This document shows positions 1 to 13,153 of a DNA stretch of 64,000 bases, in pieces; the first letter of the stretch is position 1, and every line of letters starts with the position of its first letter. This DNA is from Dyella subtropica (GTDB taxonomy: Bacteria; Pseudomonadota; Gammaproteobacteria; Xanthomonadales; Rhodanobacteraceae). The notes beneath the pieces are model-generated. The model did not search any database, was not told where the DNA came from, and worked only from the letters and a program-made list of their open reading frames with translations. The stretch lies in the NCBI RefSeq assembly GCF_026283965.1, contig NZ_JAPDPD010000014.1, forward strand, positions 91,438 through 155,437, read 5' to 3'. A program made the position numbers and the translations under genes.

Positions 1-831
1 CCTCTGCGCACACGGCTGGAGTCGGGACAGCTGGTGGAGATCATCACTGCACCGTCGGCCGTGCCGAATCCGGCGTGGTTGGAATCGGTGGTCACCGGCA
101 AGGCGCGTACCGCGATCCGCCAGTACCTCAAGCACCTCCAGCACGAGGATGCCGTCGATTTCGGCCATCGCATGCTCGACCGCGCGCTCGATGCGCAGGG
201 CAGCAGTCTCGATGCCATTCCGCCGGCGGTGCTGGATCGCTTCCTGGAGGCCTCCAAGTTCAAGCGCCTGGAGGAGCTGCTTTCCGACATCGCCCTGGGC
301 AACCGCATGCCGGACGTGGTGGCGGGTCAGTTGCTGGCGGCGCGCGGTAAGCAGAAGGGCGAGGCCGTACCGACGGCGCATGTGACGGAGAAGATCCGCA
401 TCACGGGCGCCGAGCGCGGCGTGTTGAGCTTTGGCAATTGCTGCCATCCGCTGCCGGGCGACGAGATCATCGGCTATCTGTCGTCGGGCAAGGGCATTGT
501 CGTGCACCGCGTCGAATGTCCGAACGTGGTGGAGCTGCGCAAATCGCCCGAACGTTGCGTGGCGATCGAATGGGACCGCGATGTGCAGGGCGATTACCGC
601 GCCGAGCTGCGCATCGAAGTCATCAACCGTCCCGGCGTGCTGGCAACGGTGGCTGCCGCGATCGCTGCAGCCAACTCGAATATTGAGAACGTGGAATACG
701 TTGAGCGCGATGCTGCGGCTGCGACTTTGCTGTTTGCGCTCGAGGTGAGGAATCGCAAGCACCTTGCGGATGTGATCCGCCGCGTGCGCCGTACCGGCGT
801 CGTCAGCGGTGCCTACCGCTATCCCTTGTAG
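1..831 (+). CDS. spoT: Bifunctional (p)ppGpp synthetase/hydrolase SpoT, C-terminal part (5' end outside window)
   Basis: This is the regulatory C-terminal part of a RelA/SpoT-family enzyme, which makes and degrades the stringent-response alarmone (p)ppGpp in the cytoplasm. The frame is open from base 1, so the gene starts upstream; about 276 residues are visible. The first stretch ([16 protein letters not shown]) is the end of the TGS domain. A helical linker follows, then the conserved-cysteine region ([20 protein letters not shown], about residues 143-162 of the visible part). A C-terminal ACT domain ends the protein ([16 protein letters not shown]). The hydrolase and synthetase domains are not in the window, so the SpoT rather than RelA assignment rests on the order spoT-ridA-recG, which is usual in gammaproteobacteria. 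The TAG stop lies inside a GTAGGAGC repeat. Confidence 0.93.
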   Translation, partial: PLRTRLESGQLVEIITAPSAVPNPAWLESVVTGKARTAIRQYLKHLQHEDAVDFGHRMLDRALDAQGSSLDAIPPAVLDRFLEASKFKRLEELLSDIALGNRMPDVVAGQLLAARGKQKGEAVPTAHVTEKIRITGAERGVLSFGNCCHPLPGDEIIGYLSSGKGIVVHRVECPNVVELRKSPERCVAIEWDRDVQGDYRAELRIEVINRPGVLATVAAAIAAANSNIENVEYVERDAAAATLLFALEVRNRKHLADVIRRVRRTGVVSGAYRYPL

Positions 832-935
832 GAGCGCACCCCTGGGCCGTGTCCAGGGCAGATTCTGTCGCGATGAGCGCGCCGCGGCGTGATTCACGCC
901 CCGCAGGCTTTTCGCCCACAGGGCGGGCTCCTACA
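827..935. repeat. Inverted pair of GTAGGAGC repeats (REP/REPIN-like)
   Basis: TGTAGGAGC at 827-835 is matched by its exact reverse complement GCTCCTACA at 927-935. The 91 bases between them hold further GC-rich palindromic sequence (for example CGCCCACAGGGCG near the right arm). The layout resembles two REP sequences in opposite orientation. The left unit contains the TAG stop of spoT. Similar units occur at 36422 and 39071. Confidence 0.7.
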
Positions 936-965
936 CTTGGCCCTTTCCCGTTCGAGGTTTGCGCC

Positions 966-1349
966 ATGTCCCGCAGCATCATCACCACTGACAAGGCTCC
1001 GGCCGCGATCGGCCCCTATTCACAGGCCGTGCGTGCCGGCAACACGGTGTATTTCTCCGGGCAGATTCCGCTGGACCCGACCACCGGCAACCTGGTGGAT
1101 GGCGACATCGCCGCGCAGACCTGCCAGGTGTTCGACAATCTCAAGGCGGTAGCCGAGGCGGCGGGCGGTTCGTTGTCGAAGATCGTCCGCGTCGGCATCT
1201 ACGTCACCGATCTGGCCCATTTCATTACCGTGAACGCGGTGATGGCAGAGTATTTCCAGGCGCCTTACCCGGCACGTTCCACCATCGAAGTGTCGGCGTT
1301 GCCCAAGGGCGCCGAAGTGGAAGTGGATGCCGTCATGGTGCTGGACTGA
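966..1349 (+). CDS. ridA: RidA family reactive intermediate/imine deaminase
   Basis: A 127-residue RidA/YjgF/UK114 protein, which hydrolyses reactive enamine/imine intermediates (such as 2-aminoacrylate) released by PLP enzymes. It normally forms a cytoplasmic trimer. Family signatures are IGPYSQAV and [11 protein letters not shown] near the N-terminus. The C-terminal block [20 protein letters not shown] contains the conserved Arg that binds the substrate carboxylate and the usual Glu. ATG 966 gives the normal family length; upstream in-frame starts would read through the GTAGGAGC repeat. It lies between spoT and recG, a common conserved order. Confidence 0.95.
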   Translation: MSRSIITTDKAPAAIGPYSQAVRAGNTVYFSGQIPLDPTTGNLVDGDIAAQTCQVFDNLKAVAEAAGGSLSKIVRVGIYVTDLAHFITVNAVMAEYFQAPYPARSTIEVSALPKGAEVEVDAVMVLD

Positions 1350-1457
1350 TCCCACCATTCGGCTGGGGCTGACACTGATAGTCGACGCGCCCGCTACGCG
1401 AGCGCGATGAGCTCCGGTAGGCTTGCGGCAATGCCTGCTCGACCGAACAGCCCCGCC

Positions 1458-3545
<2,088 letters not shown>

Positions 3546-3635
3546 GTATGAGCAGAGGTGGTGCCGCATTTCGCTGGCCCTTTTGCTCTGTTCCCCATTC
3601 CCCATAAGCTACGTGCCCAACCCAAAGGTCCACTC

Positions 3636-4568
3636 ATGAGCAAGCCGCAACTCCTCATCGACACCGATCCGGGCGTGGACGACGCGCTGGCCATCCTGAT
3701 GGCGCATGCGCACGCCGATATCGCCGGTCTCAGCATCGCTGCTGGCAACGTTGGTCTTGAGCACACGGTGCGCAATGCACGTACGCTGGTGGATCTGGTG
3801 GGCGCGACCGTGTCGGTGTTCGGCGGTTGCCCGACGCCGCTGGTGCGCGCGCCGGAAGAGGATGCTGCTTTCGTGCATGGCACGGATGGCTTTGGCGATG
3901 TCGGGTTCCCCGAGCCCAAGGTCGCAGCGGCGGACGAGCAGGCCGCGCTGGCCTTGTTGCGTCTGACCCGCGAGCGCCCCGGCGAACTGACCCTTGTGGC
4001 GCTGGCGCCGTTGACCAATGTCGCCTTGGCGTTGCGGCTTGATCCCGGCCTGCCAAAGCGCGTGAAGCGTCTGGTGGTGATGGGGGGCGCGGTGACCGGG
4101 CAGGGCAACACGGGCAAGGTGCCGGCCGAGTTCAATATCGGCTTCGATCCCGAGGCGGCGCACGTAGTGTTCGAGGCGTTTCCGCGCTTCGACCTGGTCG
4201 ATTGGGAAGCCACCCTGCGCCATGCCTTCGACGAAGCGGAGTTCGATGGCTGGCTGTCCGCTGGCGACCATCGCGCAAAGTTCTTCGGCCAGGTGTTCCG
4301 TACCGCCCGTTCTTTCAACGTCAAGCACAGGCGTCGTGGCATCATCGCGGCGGATGCGCTGGCTATGGCGGTGGCGATCGATCCTTCCATCATTACCCGC
4401 AGCGAGGAACGGCATGTGGCAGTGGAGTTGGATGGGCGGTTGACCCGCGGTGCTACGGTTGTCGACTGGGCCCGTCGTCTGGGTCATCCGGCCAATGCCC
4501 GTATCGTGCTGGATGTGGATCAGGCGCGGTTCGCAGCTATGGTGAGACGGGCGCTCGGCGCCTCTTGA
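3636..4568 (+). CDS. Nucleoside hydrolase (IunH/RihA family)
   Basis: A 310-residue ribonucleoside N-ribohydrolase, which splits nucleosides into base and ribose for salvage. The N-terminal DTDPGVDDA motif (residues 9-17) supplies the Asp cluster that chelates the catalytic calcium. Later blocks, TLVALAPLTNVALAL and MGGAVTGQGNTGKVPAEFNI, belong to the same fold and its sugar-binding pocket. ATG 3636 places the calcium motif at the usual distance from the N-terminus. Substrate preference (pyrimidine, inosine/uridine or other) cannot be read from the sequence. It lies 90 bases after recG with no visible terminator, so co-transcription is possible. Confidence 0.93.
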   Translation: MSKPQLLIDTDPGVDDALAILMAHAHADIAGLSIAAGNVGLEHTVRNARTLVDLVGATVSVFGGCPTPLVRAPEEDAAFVHGTDGFGDVGFPEPKVAAADEQAALALLRLTRERPGELTLVALAPLTNVALALRLDPGLPKRVKRLVVMGGAVTGQGNTGKVPAEFNIGFDPEAAHVVFEAFPRFDLVDWEATLRHAFDEAEFDGWLSAGDHRAKFFGQVFRTARSFNVKHRRRGIIAADALAMAVAIDPSIITRSEERHVAVELDGRLTRGATVVDWARRLGHPANARIVLDVDQARFAAMVRRALGAS

Positions 4569-4611
4569 TTAGCGTCTTGGTACGCCTCGCTTAGGCAAGT
4601 CCCTGAGCGAC

Positions 4612-4641
4612 TTGCCAATGCCGGCGACCTATCGTTACAAT
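4612..4641 (+). promoter_or_regulatory. Candidate sigma-70 promoter for rpmE2
   Basis: TTGCCA at 4612-4617 and TACAAT at 4636-4641 are separated by 18 bases and lie 33 bases before the L31 start codon. The -35 overlaps the right arm of an 8-bp hairpin (GGCAAGTC 4594-4601 / GACTTGCC 4609-4616). Prediction only. Confidence 0.45.
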
Positions 4642-4674
4642 ACCGCTCTTTTCACCCACCGCTTTGAGTCCGTC

Positions 4675-4920
4675 ATGAAGCCCGATACCCATCCGAATTA
4701 CCGCCCGGTGGTGTTCCAGGACCTGTCGTCCGAGTTCGCGTTCCTTACGCGTTCGACGATTGCCACCAAGGAAACCGTCAAGTGGGAAGACGGCAACGAG
4801 TACCCGCTGGTCAAGGTGGATATCTCCAGCCATTCCCATCCGTTCTACACCGGCAAGCAGAAGACGCTGGACGTGGGCGGTCGCGTCGACAAGTTCCGTC
4901 GCCGCTACGCGCAGAAGTAA
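4675..4920 (+). CDS. rpmE2: 50S ribosomal protein L31 type B
   Basis: An 81-residue ribosomal protein L31 of the B type. It matches the family at [24 protein letters not shown] and VDKFRRRYA. It contains no cysteine, so it lacks the zinc ribbon of type A L31. In many bacteria the zinc-free form replaces the zinc form under zinc limitation and is repressed by Zur. I see no convincing Zur box here, and it may be the organism's only L31. ATG 4675 gives the standard length; upstream in-frame codons run through the predicted promoter. Confidence 0.95.
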   Translation: MKPDTHPNYRPVVFQDLSSEFAFLTRSTIATKETVKWEDGNEYPLVKVDISSHSHPFYTGKQKTLDVGGRVDKFRRRYAQK

Positions 4921-4972
4921 TTCGCGCTAGGCGTGGTCGCCAGGCCTCCGGCTCTGGCTTCCCGTAACACGG

Positions 4973-5007
4973 ACATGGGGCGAGCGTAAGCTCGCCCCAT
5001 GTTTTTT
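4973..5007 (+). terminator. Rho-independent terminator after rpmE2
   Basis: A perfect 12-bp stem (ACATGGGGCGAG 4973-4984 / CTCGCCCCATGT 4991-5002) with a 6-base loop runs into six T residues (5002-5007). Confidence 0.93.
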
Positions 5008-5172
5008 CGTGTCCGCCATCCGACCATGCGCTAAGGGATGTTCACCGGATCGATGTGCGATAATGGCCGGTATTGCATCGTTGCCACCCCCGGGCACGAT
5101 GTTTCTACATTCCCTCGCCGGTAGGCACACGCTACGTGTCGGCCGGTGGTGACATACGTGAAGGAGGTTTCC

Positions 5173-6468
<1,296 letters not shown>

Positions 6469-6489
6469 GTCACCGCAGTATTAAAACGA

Positions 6490-6517
6490 AAAACGCCCGG
6501 CATTGCCGGGCGTTTTT
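6490..6517. terminator. Bidirectional terminator between gltA and the convergent gene
   Basis: An ACGCCCGGC / GCCGGGCGT stem with the 3-base loop ATT is flanked by A residues on the left and five T residues on the right. It can therefore terminate both gltA and the convergent gene at 6535-7209. Confidence 0.93.
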
Positions 6518-6534
6518 CGTTGGGGCTTTCGTAA

Positions 6535-7209
6535 TCAGCGCAAGGCGGCTGCGAGCTTGCGTTCGAAGTCGTCTGCGTCATCGCTCTCGGCGAGCAGGGT
6601 TTCCACGGTGGCCAGCGAGGCACGCCGCATAGGTTTCTCGTCGATGCGGTCCAGTGGCGGCTGGCGCAGCGCGTCGATCGGGAACACCGTGATGTCGAAG
6701 GGCAGGCCGTCGGCGGCGAACAGCAGGACAGGGTACTCGGCCTGTTCATCGCGGCTGGCGCGTAAGCGTCGGGTCTGCGTCTCGACGGGGACACCGTGCT
6801 CATGCAGGAACAGCACGACCGCTTCGGGATCGTCGGCGAATACATGCAAGCAAACCGCTGAATGGCCGTCGGCGGTGCCGTCAAGCACGGCGCCGACCAG
6901 ACGCGGTTCGTAGGCACGTAGGAAGCGCATGGCCTCGATGGCGGCTTCGCGCCGTTCTTGCAGCAGCTGCGGCTGGCTCTCGGCATGGAAGATGCGCTGA
7001 TGCTCGCGCAGCGCATCCTCGATCTCGTTGTTGCGGGGCAGGGCCTGCGCGTCGAGGATGCCCAGACGCTCGGCGGCCTTGAGCTTGGCGTGATGAAAGT
7101 CGCGGATACCGTGTTCGCTCATCAACCGCGCCGCTTCCTGGGCGATGCGTCGACGATTGCGCTGGACGCGGTCGTGCGCGTGGATGTGATGGTGTTCGCC
7201 TCGCGCCAT
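6535..7209 (-). CDS. Conserved hypothetical protein
   Basis: A 224-residue soluble protein that I do not recognise with confidence. The N-terminus is His-rich (MARGEHHHIHAHDR) and continues into basic helical sequence (QRNRRRIAQEAARLM). The central part alternates strands and helices (LVGAVLDGTADGHSAVCLHV, VVLFLHEHGVPVETQ, YPVLLFAADGLPFDITVFP). This loosely recalls a nucleotidyltransferase-like fold, but I see no clear GS...DxD catalytic motif. It has no signal peptide or membrane segment. The gene is convergent with gltA, sharing its terminator, and lies 102 bases downstream of the PBP1A gene on the same strand. Confidence 0.8.
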   Translation of the reverse strand: MARGEHHHIHAHDRVQRNRRRIAQEAARLMSEHGIRDFHHAKLKAAERLGILDAQALPRNNEIEDALREHQRIFHAESQPQLLQERREAAIEAMRFLRAYEPRLVGAVLDGTADGHSAVCLHVFADDPEAVVLFLHEHGVPVETQTRRLRASRDEQAEYPVLLFAADGLPFDITVFPIDALRQPPLDRIDEKPMRRASLATVETLLAESDDADDFERKLAAALR

Positions 7210-7311
7210 GGTCGTGATCCCTCCTCAGTCAATAATGCGGACGTCTATGTGGGAGGAGCTGCCGTCGTGCGGCCTTGCATCGGACCGGCGGTAGCCGCCG
7301 ATCCGTCGCTG

Positions 7312-9822
7312 TCAAAAGATGTCGTAGGCGTGCTGCTGGTCGGGGTCCTCTTGCTGCTGGCTGGCCTGCTGGCGCAGGCGGTCCACGTCTTCCACCTTGA
7401 ACATCTCGGACATGCTGTTGGGGTCGCCGGCGCCGGAAGGCAAGCCACTTGACCGGTTGATCTGCACCGTACTGATACCCGGCGGCATCGACAAGGTGGT
7501 GGAGGGCACGTCCTTGAGCGCGGCGCCCATGTAGCCCATCCATATGGGCAGCGCGGCCTTGGCGCCGAACTCGCCACGGCCCAGCGAACTGAAATCGTCG
7601 AAGCCTACCCATACCGCGGTCGACAGGTCGCCATTGAAGCCGACGAACCAGGCGTCGCGATGCTCGTTGGTGGAACCCGTCTTGCCGGCCAGGTCGTCAC
7701 GGCCAAGCGCCATGGCGGCCGCGCCGGTGCCGCGCTTGACCACATCCTGCATCAGCGACGTCACCAGGTAATCGTTGCGAACGTCGATCACTTGTGGTGC
7801 CAGCACGGGCGGGTGGGTGCCACCGCCATGGGCGTCCGCGGGCAGCACGGCGTCGCCGGGGGCAGTAGGCACCACCGAGCTGGCACTTGCTATGGAGTTG
7901 GCAGGAATGGGGTTGCTGGCTGGCGGCGGGCCTGGCGGACGCGTGTCGAGCAGGCGTTCCTGGCAGGTGCGGCAGGCGCGTGCAGGGTTGGCCACATACA
8001 CGGGCTTGCCGTCGCGGTCGTCGATCTCGCTGATGAAGTACGGCGTTACCAGATAGCCGCCATTGGCGAACGCGGCATAGCCGCGCGCCATGCCCATCGG
8101 CGACACCGAAGCGGTGCCCAGCGCCATCGAGAGATTGGGCGGTAGCGCATCCAGGGAGAAGCCGAAGCGCGTGATGTAGTCGCGGGCGTAGCGCACGCCG
8201 ATCGCGTCGAGCAAGCGCACCGAGACCAGGTTCTTAGATTTCACCAACGCTTCACGCAGGCGGATCGGCCCATCAAATTTGTCGTCGTCGTTGGACGGAG
8301 TCCACAAACCGTCCGGCCGTGATGGATCGGGCAAGGCTAGTGGCGCGTCGTTGACGATGGAGGCCGGCGTGAAGCCGCGCTCGAAGGCCGCCGAGTAGAT
8401 GTAAGGCTTGAAGCTCGAACCTGGCTGGCGCGCGGCCATCACGGCGCGGTTGAACTTGCTTCGCAAGAAATTGAAGCCGCCCACCAGTGCCTGCAGCGAG
8501 CCATCCTCCGGATTGACCGAAGCCAGTGCGCCTTGCACTTTCGGGATCTGGGTCAGCTGCCACTCGCCTTTCTCGTCGCGCGACAGGCGAATGATGTCGC
8601 CGCGTTTGAGCACGGTGCTCACGCTTTTGGGTGCTGCCCCAATCCGGGTTTCGCTGATATAGGGACGCGCCCAGTCGACGGATGCCATGCCCAGCTTGGT
8701 CTGCTCGCGGCTGGACAGGTACACGGTCGCTTCGCTAGCGGACACCGCCGTGACGATGCCAGGGTGCATGCTGGCGATGTCGGTGTAGCTTGACAGCACC
8801 CGGTCGTAGTCTTCGTTGCCGGCGTTGTCCGCCAGTTCCTGGTGATCCTCCGGTCCGCGCCAGCCGTGGCGGCGGTCGTAGTCGATCAGGCCGGCACGCA
8901 GCGAGTCGACGGCGGCCTGCTGGCGAGCGCTCTGTACCGTGGTCTTGATCACGTAGCCCTCGGTGAGGGCGTCGTTGCCCAGGCGATCCAGCGCCTGCAG
9001 GCGGACCATTTCGGCCAGGTAGGGCGCATCCACCTCGATCGGCGGCTCATGCGGATAAGCGCTGTTCGGCTCGTTGACGGCCTGGTCGTGCTCGGCCTTG
9101 GTGATGTAGCGATTCTGCAGCATTTGGCCCAGCACCCAGTTACGGCGTGCGATGGCGCGTTTGGGATTATTGAGCGGGTTGACCACCGAGGGTAGCTGGA
9201 AGGTGGAGGCGATCAAGGCACACTCGGCCACGCTCAGCTGGTCCAGCGACTTACCGTAGTAATACGAGGCTGCCGCCGCCACGCCGTAGGAGCGGTGGCC
9301 GAGGAACATCTTGTTCAGATAAAGCTCAAGGATCTGATCCTTGCTCAGCTGGTTCTCCATACGCAGGGCGATGAAGATCTCGGTGAGCTTGCGTGAATAC
9401 AACTTCTCGGGGCTGAGGAAGAAGTTCCTCGCGACCTGTTGGGTAATGGTGGAGCCGCCAGGCCCCTTGTCGCCACCGGAGACGACGACATGCCAGCCGG
9501 CGCGGGCAATGCCGTGCCAGTCCACGCCTGGGTGGCTGTAGAAATCGGCGTCCTCGGCTGACAGCACGGCGTGCTTCAGCCGCTCCGGCACGTCAGCGAT
9601 AGTCACGGGGATACGACGGGTTTCGCCGAAACTTGCGATCAGCTTTCCGTCCGCGCTCATCACGCGCAGTGGAACTTGCATGTGGTAATCCTTCAGTGCA
9701 GCGACTGAAGGCATGCGGGGGGAAACCAGCCAATAAGCCACACCCACCGCGGCGACAGCCAGCAGTAATCCGGTGAAAGCAAGGATCAGCACCCAGCGCA
9801 GCAAACGCTTGAGAATTTGCAT
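7312..9822 (-). CDS. mrcA: Penicillin-binding protein 1A (bifunctional transglycosylase/transpeptidase)
   Basis: An 836-residue class A PBP that polymerises and cross-links peptidoglycan in the periplasm. It has an N-terminal membrane anchor (about residues 8-33). A GT51 transglycosylase domain follows (EDADFYSHPGVDW, GGSTITQQVARNFF and KDQILELYLNKMFLG). After an inserted OB-like region comes the transpeptidase domain, with SSFK at about residue 467 (GSSFKPYIYSAAFERG) and the KTGST motif near the C-terminus (LAGKTGSTNEHRDAWFVGF). The insert before KTG is Pro/Ala-rich. It is divergent from pilM, the same arrangement seen in Pseudomonas and xanthomonads, which supports the 1A assignment. Confidence 0.96.
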   Translation of the reverse strand: MQILKRLLRWVLILAFTGLLLAVAAVGVAYWLVSPRMPSVAALKDYHMQVPLRVMSADGKLIASFGETRRIPVTIADVPERLKHAVLSAEDADFYSHPGVDWHGIARAGWHVVVSGGDKGPGGSTITQQVARNFFLSPEKLYSRKLTEIFIALRMENQLSKDQILELYLNKMFLGHRSYGVAAAASYYYGKSLDQLSVAECALIASTFQLPSVVNPLNNPKRAIARRNWVLGQMLQNRYITKAEHDQAVNEPNSAYPHEPPIEVDAPYLAEMVRLQALDRLGNDALTEGYVIKTTVQSARQQAAVDSLRAGLIDYDRRHGWRGPEDHQELADNAGNEDYDRVLSSYTDIASMHPGIVTAVSASEATVYLSSREQTKLGMASVDWARPYISETRIGAAPKSVSTVLKRGDIIRLSRDEKGEWQLTQIPKVQGALASVNPEDGSLQALVGGFNFLRSKFNRAVMAARQPGSSFKPYIYSAAFERGFTPASIVNDAPLALPDPSRPDGLWTPSNDDDKFDGPIRLREALVKSKNLVSVRLLDAIGVRYARDYITRFGFSLDALPPNLSMALGTASVSPMGMARGYAAFANGGYLVTPYFISEIDDRDGKPVYVANPARACRTCQERLLDTRPPGPPPASNPIPANSIASASSVVPTAPGDAVLPADAHGGGTHPPVLAPQVIDVRNDYLVTSLMQDVVKRGTGAAAMALGRDDLAGKTGSTNEHRDAWFVGFNGDLSTAVWVGFDDFSSLGRGEFGAKAALPIWMGYMGAALKDVPSTTLSMPPGISTVQINRSSGLPSGAGDPNSMSEMFKVEDVDRLRQQASQQQEDPDQQHAYDIF

Positions 9823-10007
9823 GGTGTGGAGTTTGCGAGACCTGAGTCAAAACACGACAGAGTATAGATGTAGCACTATCGCCTGAATGGGTGGTGGCCG
9901 GCACATTCCCTGCACATTCCGGTGAGGCAGAGCAAGAAATGCGCCACCGAAGGGATCGCGCTAAGTGTGCAAGCCATCACGCCAAACAGTCGAGAAAGTT
10001 GTCGTAG

Positions 10008-11155
<1,148 letters not shown>

Positions 11156-11156
<1 letters not shown>

Positions 11157-11941
11157 TGGCACTCATCAACCTACTTCCCTGGCGCAACGAGCGCCGCAAG
11201 CAACGAGAGCGTGAGTTCTTCATGCAGCTCGGTGCGGCCTTTGTGGCAGCCCTGCTGTTTATGCTGCTGTGGGTGCTCTGGATGGACCAGCGCATCGACA
11301 ATCAGAACGAGCGCAACACCTACCTGCAAGGCGAGATCAAGCAGATCGACGACCGCATCGCCAAGATCAAGGATCTGGAGAAAGTGCGCGAGCGGCTGCT
11401 GGCCCGCAAGCAGATCATCGAGCAGCTGCAGGCGAACCGTTCGCAGATGGTCCATCTGTTCGATGAACTGGTGAAGACCATCCCGGCCAGCGCACGCCTT
11501 GGTGGCCTCAAGCAAAATGGTGAGTCGCTGACGCTCGACGGCGTGGCGCAGTCCAACGCCAGCGTCGCCGAATACATGCGCAACATCGAGTCCTCACCGT
11601 GGATGGGTCATGCCGACCTGCGCAAGACCGAGAATACGCACGGCGATTCGCGCATGCCGTATGCCTTCGGCCTGGACGTCGCCCTGAGCAAGCCCAAGGC
11701 GGATGAAAATGCAGACGCAGAACAACGCACGCCAGTCCTCGTGCCTGGGGTCAGTGCAGCGGCCGCATCGGCAACGCCTGCCGGGGCGGGTTCAGTCGCG
11801 GCACGCCAGGCGTTGACCCCGGCCGTGCAGGCCGCGACGGCGACGCCGCCGGCCAAGCCGGCTCCTGCTACGCGGGAGGCGCCGAAGCCGGCGAATACCG
11901 CAGGGACGGGCCTGCCAGGTAATGGAGGAGCCAAGCCATGA
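11156..11941 (+). CDS. pilN: Type IV pilus assembly protein PilN
   Basis: A bitopic inner-membrane protein of the pilus alignment complex. The extreme N-terminus MALINLLPWRNERRKQRE carries the INLLPWR motif that docks into PilM. One transmembrane helix follows (about residues 24-42), then a coiled coil and the periplasmic ferredoxin-like domain. At 261 residues it is longer than typical PilN (about 180-200). The extra part is a low-complexity Ala/Pro/Thr-rich tail after about residue 195, likely disordered. The ATG overlaps the pilM stop by one base, and the TGA overlaps the pilO start by four. Confidence 0.95.
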
Positions 11942-12594
11942 AGTTCCTCAACGACCTGCGCAATCTCGACCGCAACAACATTGGCGGGTGGCCGAAGTCG
12001 GTCAAAATCTTCTTCACCGGACTGCTGTTCGGCTTGGTAGTACTGCTCGGCTGGTATGTGTTCGTCAGCGATCAGCAGAACACGCTTGAGCAGCAGGCCA
12101 ACAAGGAGGAGCAGCTCAAACAGGAGTTCTCCCAGAAGCAGGCCAAGGCGGTCAATCTCGAAGCGCTGCAGCAGCAGCTCGATGAGATGCAGGACATGCT
12201 GCGCCAATTGCTGCGCCAGCTGCCCAGCAAGACCGAAATGCCGGAGTTGCTGATAGACATTTCGCAGACTGCGTTGTCGGCAGGCCTGGAAACCGAGCTG
12301 TTCCAGCCAGGCGCCGAGGTGCCGAAGGATTTCTACGCTGAGAAGCCGATCCAGTTGCGCATGGTGGGCACCTACCATCAGTTCGGCACCTTCATCAGCG
12401 GCGTGGCCTCGCTACCTCGCGTCGTGATCCTGACCTTGCATGACGTGTCGCTGACGCCGAAGGACAAGAACGGTCAGCTAGTGCTGCAGGGCACAGTCAA
12501 AACCTATCGTTATCTGGAAGACGAAGAGAGCGTCGAGGCCAAGGCAGCCAATGCCAAGTCGCAGTCGGGCGCCAAGACCGGGGGGCGGAAATGA
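11938..12594 (+). CDS. pilO: Type IV pilus assembly protein PilO
   Basis: PilO pairs with PilN across the inner membrane and periplasm in the pilus alignment complex. The 218 residues have a short cytoplasmic start, one transmembrane helix (FFTGLLFGLVVLLGWYVFV, about residues 23-41), a Gln/Glu-rich coiled coil (about 45-90) and a periplasmic domain containing LLIDISQTALSAGLE and MVGTYHQFGTF. Both ends overlap neighbouring genes by the ATGA arrangement, so translational coupling within the operon is likely. Confidence 0.96.
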   Translation: MKFLNDLRNLDRNNIGGWPKSVKIFFTGLLFGLVVLLGWYVFVSDQQNTLEQQANKEEQLKQEFSQKQAKAVNLEALQQQLDEMQDMLRQLLRQLPSKTEMPELLIDISQTALSAGLETELFQPGAEVPKDFYAEKPIQLRMVGTYHQFGTFISGVASLPRVVILTLHDVSLTPKDKNGQLVLQGTVKTYRYLEDEESVEAKAANAKSQSGAKTGGRK

Positions 12595-13133
12595 GCAAGT
12601 TGATAGCCCTTAAGTCCGCTCACGTGGTACGCGCCGCGCTGGTGCTCGGTGCCGTCCTGGTGCTCGGAGGCTGCACGCGCGGCATGTCCGATCTGCGCGA
12701 CTGGGTTTCCCAGGAGAGGCAGAAGAAAGGCGCGCCGATCCCGCCGCTGCCAGTCATCAAGACCTTTGAAACCTTCCTGTACAACGACCAGGACAAGCGT
12801 GATCCGTTCAGCCCGAGTACGGCCGAACTGGACAACGGCGCGGCGAATGCCGGGCCGCGGCCCGATCAGGATCGCACCAAGGAGCCATTGGAAGTGTTCG
12901 CGCTCGACAGTCTCAAGATGGTCGGCACCGTAGGGACCGGTGGCGGCACTGAAGTGCTGATCAAGGACCCGGGTGGCGTGATCCATCGCGTCCATCGCGG
13001 CGAATACATGGGCCAGAACTACGGTCACGTCACCGCCATCAGCGAAGACCACATTGAACTGGTCGAGTTGGTATCCAACGGTAATGGCGGCTGGATGGAA
13101 CGCTCAGCCAGCATCGCGCTTGGCGAGAAATAA
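12591..13133 (+). CDS. pilP: Type IV pilus assembly lipoprotein PilP
   Basis: PilP is an inner-membrane lipoprotein that links the PilN/PilO complex to the PilQ secretin. The 180 residues begin with a lipoprotein signal ending in VLVLGGC, so Cys28 is the predicted lipidated residue. A natively extended stretch follows, with the conserved RDPF motif (QDKRDPFSPSTAELDN). The C-terminal beta domain includes LKMVGTVG and DPGGVIHRVHRGEYMGQNYG. The start overlaps the pilO stop by four bases; pilQ begins 20 bases downstream. Confidence 0.96.
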   Translation: MSKLIALKSAHVVRAALVLGAVLVLGGCTRGMSDLRDWVSQERQKKGAPIPPLPVIKTFETFLYNDQDKRDPFSPSTAELDNGAANAGPRPDQDRTKEPLEVFALDSLKMVGTVGTGGGTEVLIKDPGGVIHRVHRGEYMGQNYGHVTAISEDHIELVELVSNGNGGWMERSASIALGEK

Positions 13134-13153
13134 GAATCACAGGGGCTGATGCA

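Noticed and set aside
4594..4616. Terminator after the nucleoside hydrolase gene
   Set aside because: An 8-bp stem is present, but there is no T run, and it overlaps the likely -35 of rpmE2.
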